From Pleomorphomonas sp. T1.2MG-36 (GTDB lineage: Bacteria > Pseudomonadota > Alphaproteobacteria > Rhizobiales > Pleomorphomonadaceae): 64,000 bases of DNA. Numbering within the stretch: the stretch's first letter is position 1; every line of letters begins with the position of its first letter. Of the stretch, positions 1 to 8,362 are shown in pieces. The translations under genes were made by a program, and so were the position numbers. The stretch is from contig NZ_CATNLY010000023.1 of NCBI RefSeq assembly GCF_950100655.1, forward strand, positions 372,001 to 436,000. Reading direction: 5' to 3'. The notes beneath the pieces were generated by a model. The model had not been told where the DNA came from. It saw nothing but the letters and a program-made list of their open reading frames with translations, and did not search any database.

Positions 1-1
1 C

Positions 2-994
2 GGCAATGAGCGATCGCACATGATCGGCATGACCTTCGTCGACTTGCTGGCGCCGGAAAGCCACCGCTCCGCTCTCGACTATCTCGACGGTCTTAGCCGG
101 AACGCCCTTTCAAGCGTGCTCAACGACGGACGCGAAGTGATCGGCCGTGTGGCCGGTGGCGGGCTGGTGCCGTTGTTCATGACCGTGGGGCGGGTGTCGA
201 CGACCAAGTTCTGCGCCGTGCTGCGCGACATCACCCAGTGGAAGCGGGCCGAGGAGGAGCTGACCTCCGCCAAGAAGGCCGCAGAAAACGCCTCGTCCCA
301 GAAATCCGACTTCCTGGCCAAGATGAGCCACGAGATCCGGACGCCGCTCAATGCCATCATCGGTTTTTCCGAGGTGATGATGGAAGAGCGCTTCGGTCCG
401 GTGGGCAACGACCGCTACAAGGAATACCTGCGCGACATCCACGTGTCGGGCACCCACATCATGAGCCTGGTCAACGATCTTCTCGATCTTTCGAAGATCG
501 AGGCGGGCAAGCTCGAGCTGACATTCGAGGCGGTGGGGCTCAACGACGTGGTGCGGGAATGCGCGGCGCTGATGCAGCCGCAGGCCAACCGCGAGCGGAT
601 CATCATCCGCACGTCGCTGTCCTCGAGCCTGCCGCCCGTGGTGGCCGACAACCGCAGTCTCCGGCAGATCATCCTGAACCTGCTGTCCAACGCCGTGAAG
701 TTCAACTCGGCCGGCGGACAGGTGATCGTCTCGACGCTCTATGAAGAGTCCGGCGAGGTGGTGCTCAGGGTGCGCGACACCGGCCAGGGCATGAGCGAGG
801 GCGACATCGTCAAGGCCATGGAGCCGTTCCGCCAGCTGTCGACGTCGCGGACGGGTGGCGGCACGGGGCTCGGCCTGCCGCTGACCAAGGCGCTGGTGGA
901 AGCCAATCGCGCCTCGTTCCAGATCGACTCGACGCCCGGCCAGGGAACGATGATCCAGATCACCTTCCCCTCGACGCGCGTCCTCGCCGAGTAA
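2..994 (+). CDS. PAS-type sensor histidine kinase, C-terminal part (5' truncated by window)
   Basis: The reading frame is open from base 2, so the gene begins outside the window; the first ATG in view (base 20) lies inside the PAS fold and is not a credible start. Counting from that ATG, residues 1-75 resemble the end of a PAS domain, followed by a short helical linker. The dimerisation/phosphoacceptor box HEIRTPLNAIIGF has the phosphorylated His at residue 104. The HATPase_c domain follows with an N box (LLSNAVKFN), G1 (DTGQGM) and G2 (GGGTGLGL). It would autophosphorylate and pass phosphate to a response regulator not seen here. It resembles the large PAS kinases of Rhizobiales, such as the PdhS group, but the sensory half is missing, so no signal can be named. 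Confidence 0.85.
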   Translation, partial: GNERSHMIGMTFVDLLAPESHRSALDYLDGLSRNALSSVLNDGREVIGRVAGGGLVPLFMTVGRVSTTKFCAVLRDITQWKRAEEELTSAKKAAENASSQKSDFLAKMSHEIRTPLNAIIGFSEVMMEERFGPVGNDRYKEYLRDIHVSGTHIMSLVNDLLDLSKIEAGKLELTFEAVGLNDVVRECAALMQPQANRERIIIRTSLSSSLPPVVADNRSLRQIILNLLSNAVKFNSAGGQVIVSTLYEESGEVVLRVRDTGQGMSEGDIVKAMEPFRQLSTSRTGGGTGLGLPLTKALVEANRASFQIDSTPGQGTMIQITFPSTRVLAE

Positions 995-1022
995 CGGCGA
1001 AGCCAAGAACGGTCGAAATACG

Positions 1023-1057
1023 ACGCCCGGCGGACACTCCGCCGGGCGTTTTGCTTT
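1023..1057 (+). terminator. Rho-independent terminator of the histidine kinase
   Basis: A 12-base arm (ACGCCCGGCGGA) pairs perfectly with TCCGCCGGGCGT across a CAC loop and is followed by a T-rich tail (TTTGCTTTT). It lies 28 bases after the kinase stop codon. Confidence 0.85.
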
Positions 1058-1158
1058 TGGGGCGTGGCGACCGGCGACACGGGTTGCGCAGCTCTGCATC
1101 CATCGACCGGCAGGCCTGCGCCGCCGATAGCGGGTTTTCACGTGCTTGAAAATGAAGT

Positions 1159-1173
1159 TGAGAATGATTATCA
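1159..1173 (+). promoter_or_regulatory. Fur box upstream of bfd
   Basis: TGAGAATGATTATCA matches the 7-1-7 Fur consensus TGATAATNATTATCA at all but one position. It lies 92 bases upstream of the bfd start codon in an otherwise non-coding stretch. The expected effect is repression of bfd when iron is plentiful. The regulator binding it is inferred; Fur-family proteins in Rhizobiales may instead be Mur. Confidence 0.7.
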
Positions 1174-1264
1174 ACAAGGACGTGGCGGCGAGGAGTTCAA
1201 TCTCTCCTTCCCGAGCGAGCCACGGAGAGCCACGGGCGCCCACAGGCACCCCCGGAGTTCATCG

Positions 1265-1558
1265 ATGATCGTCTGTCATTGCAACGTCCTGACCGTCGAA
1301 GACATCCAGGGAGCCGTCGACGAACTGCTGACCGAGATGCCGCTCCGCGTGATCACGCCGGGCCTTGTCTATCGTCGGCTCGGAACCCGCGGCCGCTGCT
1401 GCGGCTGCTTCCCCTTGGCCATCGACGTCATCAACGCGCATATCGAAAAGCGTCTCGCCACCGACGATCTGGCCGAACGCCGGCAGCAGATCGTCGAGCA
1501 GCAGCGCGCCTATCGCGAGAACATGCCGACGCGCCGACGCGTTACCGCGCCGGCTTGA
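1265..1558 (+). CDS. bfd: Bacterioferritin-associated ferredoxin (BFD-like [2Fe-2S] protein)
   Basis: This is a 97-residue protein starting MIVCHCNVLT. Cys4 and Cys6 (CxC) with Cys45 and Cys48 (CCGC) form the BFD-type [2Fe-2S] ligand set. Bfd binds bacterioferritin and passes it electrons so that stored ferric iron is reduced and released. The start was chosen because the CxC motif begins at residue 4, as in the family; a longer frame upstream would run through the Fur box. The C-terminal tail (about residues 65-97) is charged and longer than in the 64-residue E. coli protein. The convergent neighbour is bfr, its expected partner, and the upstream Fur box fits induction under iron starvation. 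Confidence 0.88.
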   Translation: MIVCHCNVLTVEDIQGAVDELLTEMPLRVITPGLVYRRLGTRGRCCGCFPLAIDVINAHIEKRLATDDLAERRQQIVEQQRAYRENMPTRRRVTAPA

Positions 1559-1573
1559 GCCGGACACCGAAAC

Positions 1574-1608
1574 GAGGGCGCGCCGCGACCGAAGCCGAGG
1601 CCGCCCTC
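1574..1608. terminator. Possible bidirectional terminator between bfd and bfr
   Basis: GAGGGCG (1574-1580) pairs with CGCCCTC (1602-1608) in the 60-base gap between two convergent stop codons. The loop is GC-rich and there is no clear T tract, so the assignment rests mainly on position. Confidence 0.35.
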
Positions 1609-1618
1609 CTTGCGGGGA

Positions 1619-2104
1619 TCAGTCTGCGCTGTCGGTGCTGCCTGCATTGAGCTGGATGTAGGCGGCTTCGCCGATCTTGTCATAGAGGGAGATCTGCGAC
1701 TCCAGGAAGTCGATGTGTCCTTCCTCGTCCTTCAGAAGATCGGTGAACAGCTCCATCGATACGTAATCGCCTTCCTCGGCGCACAGCAGCCGCGAGGCGC
1801 GATAGGAGTTGCGCGCATCGAGCTCTCCCGCAAGGTCGGCTTCCAGGATCTCGCGAACCGTCTGGCCAATGCGAAGCGGCGGAATGGTCTGAAGGTTGGG
1901 GTGACCCTCAAGAAAGATGATGCGGGAAATCAGCCTGTCGGCGTGCTGCATCTCCTCGATCGACTCCTCGCGCTCCTTCTTGGCGAACTTGGTGACGCCC
2001 ATATCCTCAAGGAGACGATAGTGGAGCCAATATTGGTTGACGGCGCCGAGTTCGAGGAACAACGCCTCGTTCAGCCGCTCGATGACCTTCTCATTCCCAC
2101 GCAT
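1619..2104 (-). CDS. bfr: Bacterioferritin
   Basis: This 161-residue four-helix ferritin oxidises Fe(II) and stores it as a mineral inside a haem-containing 24-mer in the cytoplasm. All ferroxidase ligands are present at the classical positions: Glu18, Glu51, His54, Glu94, Glu127 and His130. The haem-ligand Met52 is also present, so this is a haem bacterioferritin and not a plain ferritin. The start is supported by a strong AAGGAGG ribosome site. An Irr-type element lies 15 bases upstream of the start codon. The gene is convergent with bfd. Confidence 0.96.
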   Translation of the reverse strand: MRGNEKVIERLNEALFLELGAVNQYWLHYRLLEDMGVTKFAKKEREESIEEMQHADRLISRIIFLEGHPNLQTIPPLRIGQTVREILEADLAGELDARNSYRASRLLCAEEGDYVSMELFTDLLKDEEGHIDFLESQISLYDKIGEAAYIQLNAGSTDSAD

Positions 2105-2118
2105 GAAAACCTCCTTGG

Positions 2119-2133
2119 TTAGAATTCTTCTAA
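2119..2133 (-). promoter_or_regulatory. Iron control element (Irr box) upstream of bfr
   Basis: TTAGAA-TTC-TTCTAA is a perfect palindrome matching the core of the rhizobial iron control element TTTAGAA-N3-TTCTAAA bound by Irr. It ends 15 bases before the bfr start codon. In Rhizobiales, Irr acts under low iron and represses storage genes, so bfr would be shut off in starvation. Irr itself is not in the window. Confidence 0.75.
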
Positions 2134-2325
2134 CTTACGGCAAGTCGGCAGAAATGCAAGCTGTCTTCGCGGGGCGCTCCCGTCCGGCTCACCCGACCAT
2201 CACTCTAAAAGCAAAAGACCACCCCGGGCAATTGATCCGAGGTCGGAACCACTCCGGCAGCACCGGGTGCGGAAGCCACTCCGTGGCTCTCGGGTCGGGG
2301 CCGGACTCCGGCCGCCGCCTCAGGC

Positions 2326-3147
2326 TCAGCCGCCAAGGAATACGGCCCGCTCGGCCTTTTCCCTCTCCACCTGCGAGCGGTGCGACAGCACCGAAGCCAC
2401 GATGACGCCGACAGCGATCACCGAGATCAGGATGGTGGAGATGGCGTTGATCTCCGGCGTCACGCCCAGGCGGACCATGGAATAGATCTTGATCGGCAGC
2501 GTGGTGGCACCGGGGCCGGTGTTGAACGAGGCGATGACGAGGTCGTCGAGCGACAGCGTGAAGGCCAGCATCCAGCCCGCGACCACGCCGGGCAGGATCA
2601 GCGGCAGGGTGATCAGGAAGAAGGTCTTCACCGGTGGGCAGCCGAGATCGAGGGCCGCCTCCTCCAGGCTGCGATCGAGCGTGACGAGACGCGACTGCAC
2701 CACGACGGCGACGAAGCACATGGTGAGCGTCGTGTGGGCGATCACCACCGCCCAAAAGCCACGGTCGAAGCCGATGGCGACGAACAGCAGCAGGAGCGAC
2801 AGGCCGGTGATCACCTCCGGCATGACCAGCGGCGCATAGACCATGCCCGAAAACAGGGCGCGACCATGGAATTTGCTGTAGCGGTCGAGAACCAGCGCCG
2901 CCATGGTACCGAGGACAGTGGCGAACGACGCCGACAGGATGCCGACGCGGATGGTCACCCAGGCGGCGTCGATGATCGCCTGGTCGCGAACCAGCTCGAC
3001 GTACCAACGCGTCGAAAAGCCACCCCAGACCGTCACCAGCTTGGACGCGTTGAAGGAGTAGACCACAAGGATGAGGATCGGCACGTAGAGGAAGGCGAAA
3101 CCGAACACCAGGGAGGTGACGTTGAACCAGCTCGTCGACTTGTTCAT
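2326..3147 (-). CDS. potI: Putrescine ABC transporter permease PotI
   Basis: This 273-residue inner-membrane permease is the second membrane subunit of a PotFGHI putrescine importer. It has about six hydrophobic segments. The EAA coupling motif, which contacts the ATPase, is visible as EEAALDLGCPPVKTFFLITLP. It starts 10 bases after potH ends and is the last gene of the potF-G-H-I operon. Family length is about 280 residues, so it is complete. PotB/PotC-type spermidine permeases are the alternative, but the PuuA-linked context favours putrescine. Confidence 0.9.
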   Translation of the reverse strand: MNKSTSWFNVTSLVFGFAFLYVPILILVVYSFNASKLVTVWGGFSTRWYVELVRDQAIIDAAWVTIRVGILSASFATVLGTMAALVLDRYSKFHGRALFSGMVYAPLVMPEVITGLSLLLLFVAIGFDRGFWAVVIAHTTLTMCFVAVVVQSRLVTLDRSLEEAALDLGCPPVKTFFLITLPLILPGVVAGWMLAFTLSLDDLVIASFNTGPGATTLPIKIYSMVRLGVTPEINAISTILISVIAVGVIVASVLSHRSQVEREKAERAVFLGG

Positions 3148-3157
3148 GGCGCGCTCC

Positions 3158-4066
3158 TCAAACCTTCTTCTGCTGGTTCTGGAAGATGACGATCGGCACC
3201 ACCAGGATGATCAGGAGCACCACCGCCACGGCCGACGATACCGGCCAGTCGCGATTGTTGAAGAACTCGGCCCAAAGCGTCTTGCCAATCATCAGCGTCT
3301 CGGAGCCACCAAGCAGGTCGGGGATGACGAACTCGCCGACGATCGGGATGAAGCACAGGAAGCAGCCGGCAATGACGCCGGGCAGCGACAGCGGAAAAGT
3401 GATCACCCAGAAAGACTTGGTCGGCGGACAACCGAGGTCGGCGGCCGCCTCGAGCAACGTCGTGTCGAGCTTCTCGAGGGCCGCGTAGAGCGGCAGCACC
3501 ATGAACGGCAGGTAGGAGTAGACGATGCCGATGAACACCGCGATCTCGGTGTTGTAGACGTGGATCTGCTCGTTCGGCCCGAGGATGCCCAGGCCCTGGA
3601 GGGCGATGGTGATGAGCCCTTCAGGCTTCAGGATGCCGATCCAGGCGTAGACGCGGATCAGGAAACTCGTCCAGAACGGCAGGATCACCGCCATGACCAG
3701 GGCGTTGCGTAGGCTCTTGGGCGCGCGCGCCATGCCATAGGCGATCGGATAGCCGACGATGAGCAGCAGTATCGTCGAGACGAGAGCGATCCGCAGGCTG
3801 GAGAGATAGGCCGAATAGTAAAGCGGGTCTTCGGTCAGGAAGACATAGTTGTCGAAGGTGAAATCCGTGAGCTTCGACCAGAGATCGCCGAGGCCGCCGA
3901 TCACCGGCACGTAGGGCGGCATGGCGATCGCGGTCTGCGACAGCGAGATCTTGAAGATGATCAGGAACGGCGCAAGGAAGAACAACAGGCTCCACAGATA
4001 GGGAACCGCCACCAACGCCCACTTGGCGAGGAAGGGCCTCATCTCTTGCGTCCAGCGCTCCGCCAT
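3158..4066 (-). CDS. potH: Putrescine ABC transporter permease PotH
   Basis: This 302-residue integral membrane protein has about six hydrophobic helices and the EAA motif (LEAAADLGCPPTKSFWVITFP), typical of PotH/PotB permeases. The start at MAERWTQEM was chosen because it has an AAGGA-like ribosome site and lies 11 bases after the potG stop. The frame stays open a further 62 codons, but that would overlap potG heavily and encode an Arg/His-rich segment unlike the family. It is expected to pair with PotI to form the channel. Confidence 0.9.
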   Translation of the reverse strand: MAERWTQEMRPFLAKWALVAVPYLWSLLFFLAPFLIIFKISLSQTAIAMPPYVPVIGGLGDLWSKLTDFTFDNYVFLTEDPLYYSAYLSSLRIALVSTILLLIVGYPIAYGMARAPKSLRNALVMAVILPFWTSFLIRVYAWIGILKPEGLITIALQGLGILGPNEQIHVYNTEIAVFIGIVYSYLPFMVLPLYAALEKLDTTLLEAAADLGCPPTKSFWVITFPLSLPGVIAGCFLCFIPIVGEFVIPDLLGGSETLMIGKTLWAEFFNNRDWPVSSAVAVVLLIILVVPIVIFQNQQKKV

Positions 4067-4077
4067 GGCCGGGTCCT

Positions 4078-5232
4078 TCACTTCAGCAGGATGATGCCGG
4101 CGTCGGCCGGCCAGGTCAGGTACACCTTGTCTTCCCAGGTGATCGGCCGTTCGACGATGCGGGTCAGGTTGGCAACGGTGGCCTTGACGATGGAACCACC
4201 GGCAAGGCGGACGCGATAGACCGAGATGTCGCCGAGATAGCCGATATCCCATACTTCGCCGGAGAGCACATTGGATGCGCCGGCCGGCGGCGCCTCGAGC
4301 GAGATCTGCACCTTTTCCGGGCGGATGGCGAAGCCGGCCTTGGCCCCGACGGCGACCTCGCCCGGCCCGGCCTCGGCGACGATCAAAGTCTCGACACCGG
4401 CACAGTGGAGCGTGACGGTTCCGTCGCCGACGGCCGCTACCGTCCCGTCAATCAGGTTGATGTCTCCGACGAAATCGGCGACGTAGCGGGACGATGGCTG
4501 TTCGTAGATTTCGGAGGCCGTGCCGATCTGGGCGATGACGCCGTGGTTCATGACGGCAATGCGATCTGAGACCGTCATCGCCTCTTCCTGATCGTGGGTG
4601 ACGATCAGGAAGGTCATGCCGAGCTCCATCTGGATGTCCATGAGCTCGAACTGCGTCTCCTCGCGCAGCTTCTTGTCGAGTGCGCCGAGCGGTTCGTCGA
4701 GCAACAGCACCTTCGGACGCTTGGCAAGCGAACGGGCGAGCGCCACGCGCTGGCGCTGCCCGCCGGACAGCTGATGCGGCTTGCGCTTGGCAAACTTCTC
4801 AAGCTTGACCAGCTCCAGCATCTCGGCGACGCGGGTGTTGATGTTGGAGGTGTCCATGCCTTCCTGCTTGAGGCCGAAGGCGATGTTGCCTTCCACCGTC
4901 ATGTGCGGGAACAGCGCATAGGACTGGAACATCATGTTGGCCGGCCGCTTGTAGGGCGGAATGCCGGACAGATCCTTGCCGTCGAGCAGAATGCGTCCCT
5001 CGGTCGGCTGCTCGAAGCCAGCGAGCATGCGCATCAGCGTCGTCTTGCCGCAGCCCGACGGCCCCAGAAGGGCAAAGAACTCGCGCTCGTAGATGTCGAG
5101 CGTCAGATTGTCGACGGCGGTGAAGTCGCCGAACCGTTTGGTGACGTTCTCAAAGCGGATGAACGGCTTGAGCGTCGGATCGTCCCAGGGCGCAAACTTG
5201 CGTTTGATCGGCCCAACCGCCTCGATCATCAT
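4078..5232 (-). CDS. potG: Putrescine ABC transporter ATP-binding protein PotG
   Basis: This 384-residue ATPase of the importer has Walker A GPSGCGKTT (residues 57-65), the Q-loop in MMFQSYALFPH, the signature LSGGQRQR (from residue 155), Walker B VLLLDEP (175-181) and the H-loop His213. A C-terminal TOBE region (about 290-380) is typical of the PotA/PotG/UgpC type. It acts at the cytoplasmic face, powering PotH-PotI. The N-terminal extension of about 25 residues before the ATPase fold is normal for PotG. It is preceded by potF across a 103-base gap holding a hairpin. Confidence 0.93.
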   Translation of the reverse strand: MMIEAVGPIKRKFAPWDDPTLKPFIRFENVTKRFGDFTAVDNLTLDIYEREFFALLGPSGCGKTTLMRMLAGFEQPTEGRILLDGKDLSGIPPYKRPANMMFQSYALFPHMTVEGNIAFGLKQEGMDTSNINTRVAEMLELVKLEKFAKRKPHQLSGGQRQRVALARSLAKRPKVLLLDEPLGALDKKLREETQFELMDIQMELGMTFLIVTHDQEEAMTVSDRIAVMNHGVIAQIGTASEIYEQPSSRYVADFVGDINLIDGTVAAVGDGTVTLHCAGVETLIVAEAGPGEVAVGAKAGFAIRPEKVQISLEAPPAGASNVLSGEVWDIGYLGDISVYRVRLAGGSIVKATVANLTRIVERPITWEDKVYLTWPADAGIILLK

Positions 5233-5287
5233 CGGACCCTCGTTTTAACCAGCCTGACGTGCCACCGCCATCCGTCACATGCAAGCA

Positions 5288-5305
5288 CCCGGCCAGACGG
5301 CCGGG
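5288..5305 (-). terminator. Intercistronic hairpin between potF and potG
   Basis: CCCGGCC pairs with GGCCGGG across the loop AGAC. Read on the minus strand, no T tract follows, so it is more likely an mRNA-stabilising or attenuating hairpin than a full terminator. That would fit the usual need for more binding protein than transporter. Confidence 0.45.
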
Positions 5306-5335
5306 CGCTTTTCGACAGTTCCTTGTGGACTGCTC

Positions 5336-6436
5336 TTACATGCCCGTCTTGACCGAGGTCCAGACGCGGGTCAACACGCGCTGTGCCTTGGCGTCGTAAG
5401 GCGTGGTCGAGAACAGGTTGGCCAGGGTGTCCTTGTCGGGATAGATCGAGGCATCCGACAGGATGGCCGGGTCGACGAACTTCTGCGAGGCGAGGTTGCC
5501 GTTGGCGTAGGCGACGTAATTGGTCGACTTGGCGATGACGTCAGGCTTCATCATGAAGTTCATGAAGGCATGGGCGGCATCCGGATTCGGCGCATCCTTG
5601 GGGATCGCCATGATGTCGAACCACATGTTGGCGCCCTCCTTGGGAATGACGTAGTTGACGGTGACGCCGTTCTTGGCCTCGGCAGCCCGGTTGCGGGCTT
5701 GCAGGATGTCGCCGGAGTAGCCCACCGCCAGGCAGATGTCGCCGTTGGCGAGCGCGTTGATGTACTCCGACGAATGGAACTTCTGCACGTAGGGCTTGAC
5801 CGACGCCAGCAGCTTGCCGGCTTCGTCGATGTCGGCGGCATTCTTGGAATCGGGGTTCTTGCCGAGATACTTGAGAGCGGCCGGGATCAGCTCCTCTGAA
5901 GCGTCGAGGAACTGCACGCCGCAGTCCTTGAACTTCGAGACGATCTCCGGCTTGAACACCATGTCCCAGCTGTTGACCGGAGCGTCGGGCATGATCGCCT
6001 TGATCTTCTCGACGTTGTAGCCGATGCCCGTTGTGCCCCACATGTAGTCGATGCCATACTGGTTGCCCGGATCGTACTCGGCAACGCGGCTCGTCACTTC
6101 CGGCCACATGTTGGAAAGATTGGGCAGCTTGGACTTGTCGAGCGGCTGGTAGACGCCGGCGGCGATCTGGCGAGCCAGGAACGGACCGGTGATCACCACG
6201 ACGTCGTAGCCCGAGCCACCGGCCAGCATCTTGGTCTCGACGATGTCCTGATTGTCGAACACGTCGTAGACCACCTTGATGCCGGTCTCCTTGGTGAACT
6301 CTTCCAGCACGGATTCGTCGATGTAGTCCGACCAGTTGTAGACGTTGACGACCTTGTCCTGGGCCGCGGCCCCCGTCGCGAGCGCGACCGTCAGCGCGGC
6401 GGCACCCAGAAGACGCTGTCTCACCATTTTCGTCAT
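5336..6436 (-). CDS. potF: Putrescine-binding periplasmic protein PotF
   Basis: This 366-residue extracytoplasmic polyamine-binding protein delivers ligand to PotGHI. The start at MTKMVRQRLL has an AGGGAG ribosome site. It gives a signal peptide with a basic N-region, a hydrophobic core and a likely cut after Ala25 (ATGAAA|QDK). The mature protein opens with VVNVYNWSDYI, the hallmark of the PotD/PotF family, where the Trp and following acidic residues contact the polyamine. It is the first gene of the minus-strand operon and is divergent from puuA, which suggests joint regulation of uptake and breakdown. Confidence 0.93.
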   Translation of the reverse strand: MTKMVRQRLLGAAALTVALATGAAAQDKVVNVYNWSDYIDESVLEEFTKETGIKVVYDVFDNQDIVETKMLAGGSGYDVVVITGPFLARQIAAGVYQPLDKSKLPNLSNMWPEVTSRVAEYDPGNQYGIDYMWGTTGIGYNVEKIKAIMPDAPVNSWDMVFKPEIVSKFKDCGVQFLDASEELIPAALKYLGKNPDSKNAADIDEAGKLLASVKPYVQKFHSSEYINALANGDICLAVGYSGDILQARNRAAEAKNGVTVNYVIPKEGANMWFDIMAIPKDAPNPDAAHAFMNFMMKPDVIAKSTNYVAYANGNLASQKFVDPAILSDASIYPDKDTLANLFSTTPYDAKAQRVLTRVWTSVKTGM

Positions 6437-6791
6437 GCTCCCTGTTCCCTGTCGCGGCCGCCCCTCGCCCTCGCAATCGCAAAGCTGGCGGGGTCGCTCC
6501 GGCACTCTCATTCGTAGACCGGCGGGGGAATCCGGCGTTCTACGCACTCGGTAGTCGCGCGCATTTATGCACAGCGAGGGGGGGACGACAACTGGTCGCT
6601 GCCTATTTTCTGGCACGTGGCATTTTGTCACCACTGCCGGCACCGGCCGCATCCAAAATGCGATTGCGCCAGCGGGAAAATGTCATCACAAATAAAGGGT
6701 CTGCATTTTCCGAAACACAAAGGCGTGCGTTCGGACGGGCGGGATGGAAGAGGCTCCCGCCTTCGCGCGCCAGCAACGAAAGAAAGCGATC
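6437..6791. promoter_or_regulatory. Divergent promoter region potF / puuA
   Basis: This 355-base non-coding interval separates the two putrescine operons. It includes AT-richer stretches around 6550-6730 suited to promoters. I could not identify a convincing operator palindrome or a standard -35/-10 pair by eye. Confidence 0.5.
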
Positions 6792-8207
6792 ATGAGTCTG
6801 ATTTCGGCCGAGCCCAAGGACACGCCGAGGGTCGGCGAACGCAACCCGGAGCGGGGCGTTGAAACCCTCGCCGAGGCCAAGATGTGGCTCAAGGAGCGGG
6901 GCATCGAAGATATCGAGTGCATCACGCCGGATCTGGCCGGCGTCGCCCGCGGCAAGCTGATGCCAGCCGACAAGTTCTTCTCCTCCACCGTCATGGCGAT
7001 GCCCTCGTCGGTCTTCACCACGACCATCACCGGCGAGTATCCCGAGGAAGACGACGCGTTTCAACACGACCCGTCCGACGGAGACGTGTTCCTGAAGCCG
7101 GACTTCTCGACGCTGACCGCCGTACCCTGGGCATCGGAGCCGACGGCGCAGATCATTCACGACGCCTTCCACCGCGACGGCCGGCCGTTCGATCTCGGGC
7201 CGCGCCAGATCCTCAGACGGATCATCGGCCTTTACGAGCGCGAAGGCCTTCGGGCGGTGGTGGCGCCGGAAATTGAGTTCTATCTCGTCAAGCAGAACCT
7301 CGACCCGGACTATCCGCTGGAGCCGCCGATCGGCCGTTCCGGCCGTGCCGAAGCGAGCCGGCAGTCCTACTCGATCCAGCACGTCAACGAGTTCGACGAC
7401 CTGTTCGACGATATCTACGAATTTTCAGAGAAGCAGGGCCTGGAGATCGATACGCTGATCCACGAGGAGGGGGCCGCGCAGATGGAGATCAATCTGCGCC
7501 ATGGCGAACCGCTTGCCCTCGGCGACCAGGTGTTCAGCTTCAAGCGAACGATCCGCGAGGCGGCGCTCCGGCACAACATGTACGCCACCTTCATGGCCAA
7601 GCCGATGAGCCGCGAGCCGGGATCGGCCATGCACATCCACCAATCGGTCGTCAACATCGAGACCGGGCGCAACATCTTCTCCGACGACGAGGGAAATCCC
7701 ACGCCGGCCTTCTTCGCCTTCATCGCCGGACAGCAGAAATATCTGCCGGCGGTGATGTGCATCCTCGCCCCTTACGTCAACTCCTTCCGTCGTCTGACGC
7801 GCGGCACGGCAGCGCCGATCAACGTTCACTGGGGATACGACAATCGGACCGTCGGCATCCGGGTCCCCAACTCGGGGCCCGGCTCGCGGCGGGTCGAGAA
7901 CCGGGTGCCGTCTTCGGACGCCAACCCCTATCTCGCCATTGCCGCATCGCTGGCCTGCGGGCTCCTCGGGATGCAACAGCGCCTCGGTCCGGAAGAGCCG
8001 ATCGCCGGATCGGCGCGTGACCTGCCCTTCGGGCTGCCGCGCGGTCTTCTGGAAGCGCTGGCGCTCTTCGAGGACAATGACGATCTCGCCGAGGTATTCG
8101 GACCGCGCTTCATGGCCACCTACCGGGCGATCAAGCAGCAGGAATACGAGACCTTCATGAACGTTATCTCCAGCTGGGAGCGGCAGCATCTCCTGCTGGC
8201 GGTTTGA
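6792..8207 (+). CDS. puuA: Gamma-glutamylputrescine synthetase (glutamine synthetase-like)
   Basis: This 471-residue protein of the glutamine synthetase fold is predicted to ligate glutamate to putrescine with ATP, the first step of the Puu pathway. GS features include the beta-grasp domain with DLAGVARGK (about 45-55), metal-binding APEIEFYLV, GAAQMEINLRHG, AMHIHQS, and NRTVGIRVP / RRVENRVPSSDANPYLA at the C-terminal side. It lacks the adenylylation loop of true GlnA. I chose ATG 6792; an in-frame ATG at 6744 would add 16 residues. Linkage to potFGHI and puuB supports putrescine as substrate over other amines. Confidence 0.85.
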   Translation: MSLISAEPKDTPRVGERNPERGVETLAEAKMWLKERGIEDIECITPDLAGVARGKLMPADKFFSSTVMAMPSSVFTTTITGEYPEEDDAFQHDPSDGDVFLKPDFSTLTAVPWASEPTAQIIHDAFHRDGRPFDLGPRQILRRIIGLYEREGLRAVVAPEIEFYLVKQNLDPDYPLEPPIGRSGRAEASRQSYSIQHVNEFDDLFDDIYEFSEKQGLEIDTLIHEEGAAQMEINLRHGEPLALGDQVFSFKRTIREAALRHNMYATFMAKPMSREPGSAMHIHQSVVNIETGRNIFSDDEGNPTPAFFAFIAGQQKYLPAVMCILAPYVNSFRRLTRGTAAPINVHWGYDNRTVGIRVPNSGPGSRRVENRVPSSDANPYLAIAASLACGLLGMQQRLGPEEPIAGSARDLPFGLPRGLLEALALFEDNDDLAEVFGPRFMATYRAIKQQEYETFMNVISSWERQHLLLAV

Positions 8208-8282
8208 GAATGTGCCGGCGCGCGCGAGCGCAAGGGCCGGGCATCTGATGCGGCGGTTGCCGTGATTGCCCTCAACACAAAT

Positions 8283-8309
8283 GCCGGCGTCCCCATCAAG
8301 GACGCCGGC
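8283..8309 (+). terminator. Hairpin between puuA and the aminotransferase gene
   Basis: GCCGGCGTCC pairs perfectly with GGACGCCGGC around a 7-base loop. No T tract follows, so partial attenuation or mRNA processing is more likely than full termination. Confidence 0.5.
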
Positions 8310-8362
8310 GACGCTTATTGATCTGCCGCCCTGCGAGCGGCCGCCTTTATTCAGAGGCTTCC

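Noticed and set aside
4067..4252. 62-codon N-terminal extension of potH
   Set aside because: It would overlap the end of potG and encodes an Arg/His/Pro-rich stretch unlike any PotH; the internal ATG at 4066 has a ribosome site and normal operon spacing.
6611..6627. Possible sigma-54 promoter before puuA (TGGCACG)
   Set aside because: The -24 half matches, but the -12 half reads ATTT where TTGC with an essential GC is needed at fixed spacing.
5437..6652. 72-codon N-terminal extension of potF up to 6652
   Set aside because: The internal start at 6436 gives a textbook signal peptide and has an AGGGAG site; the extension is basic and not family-like.
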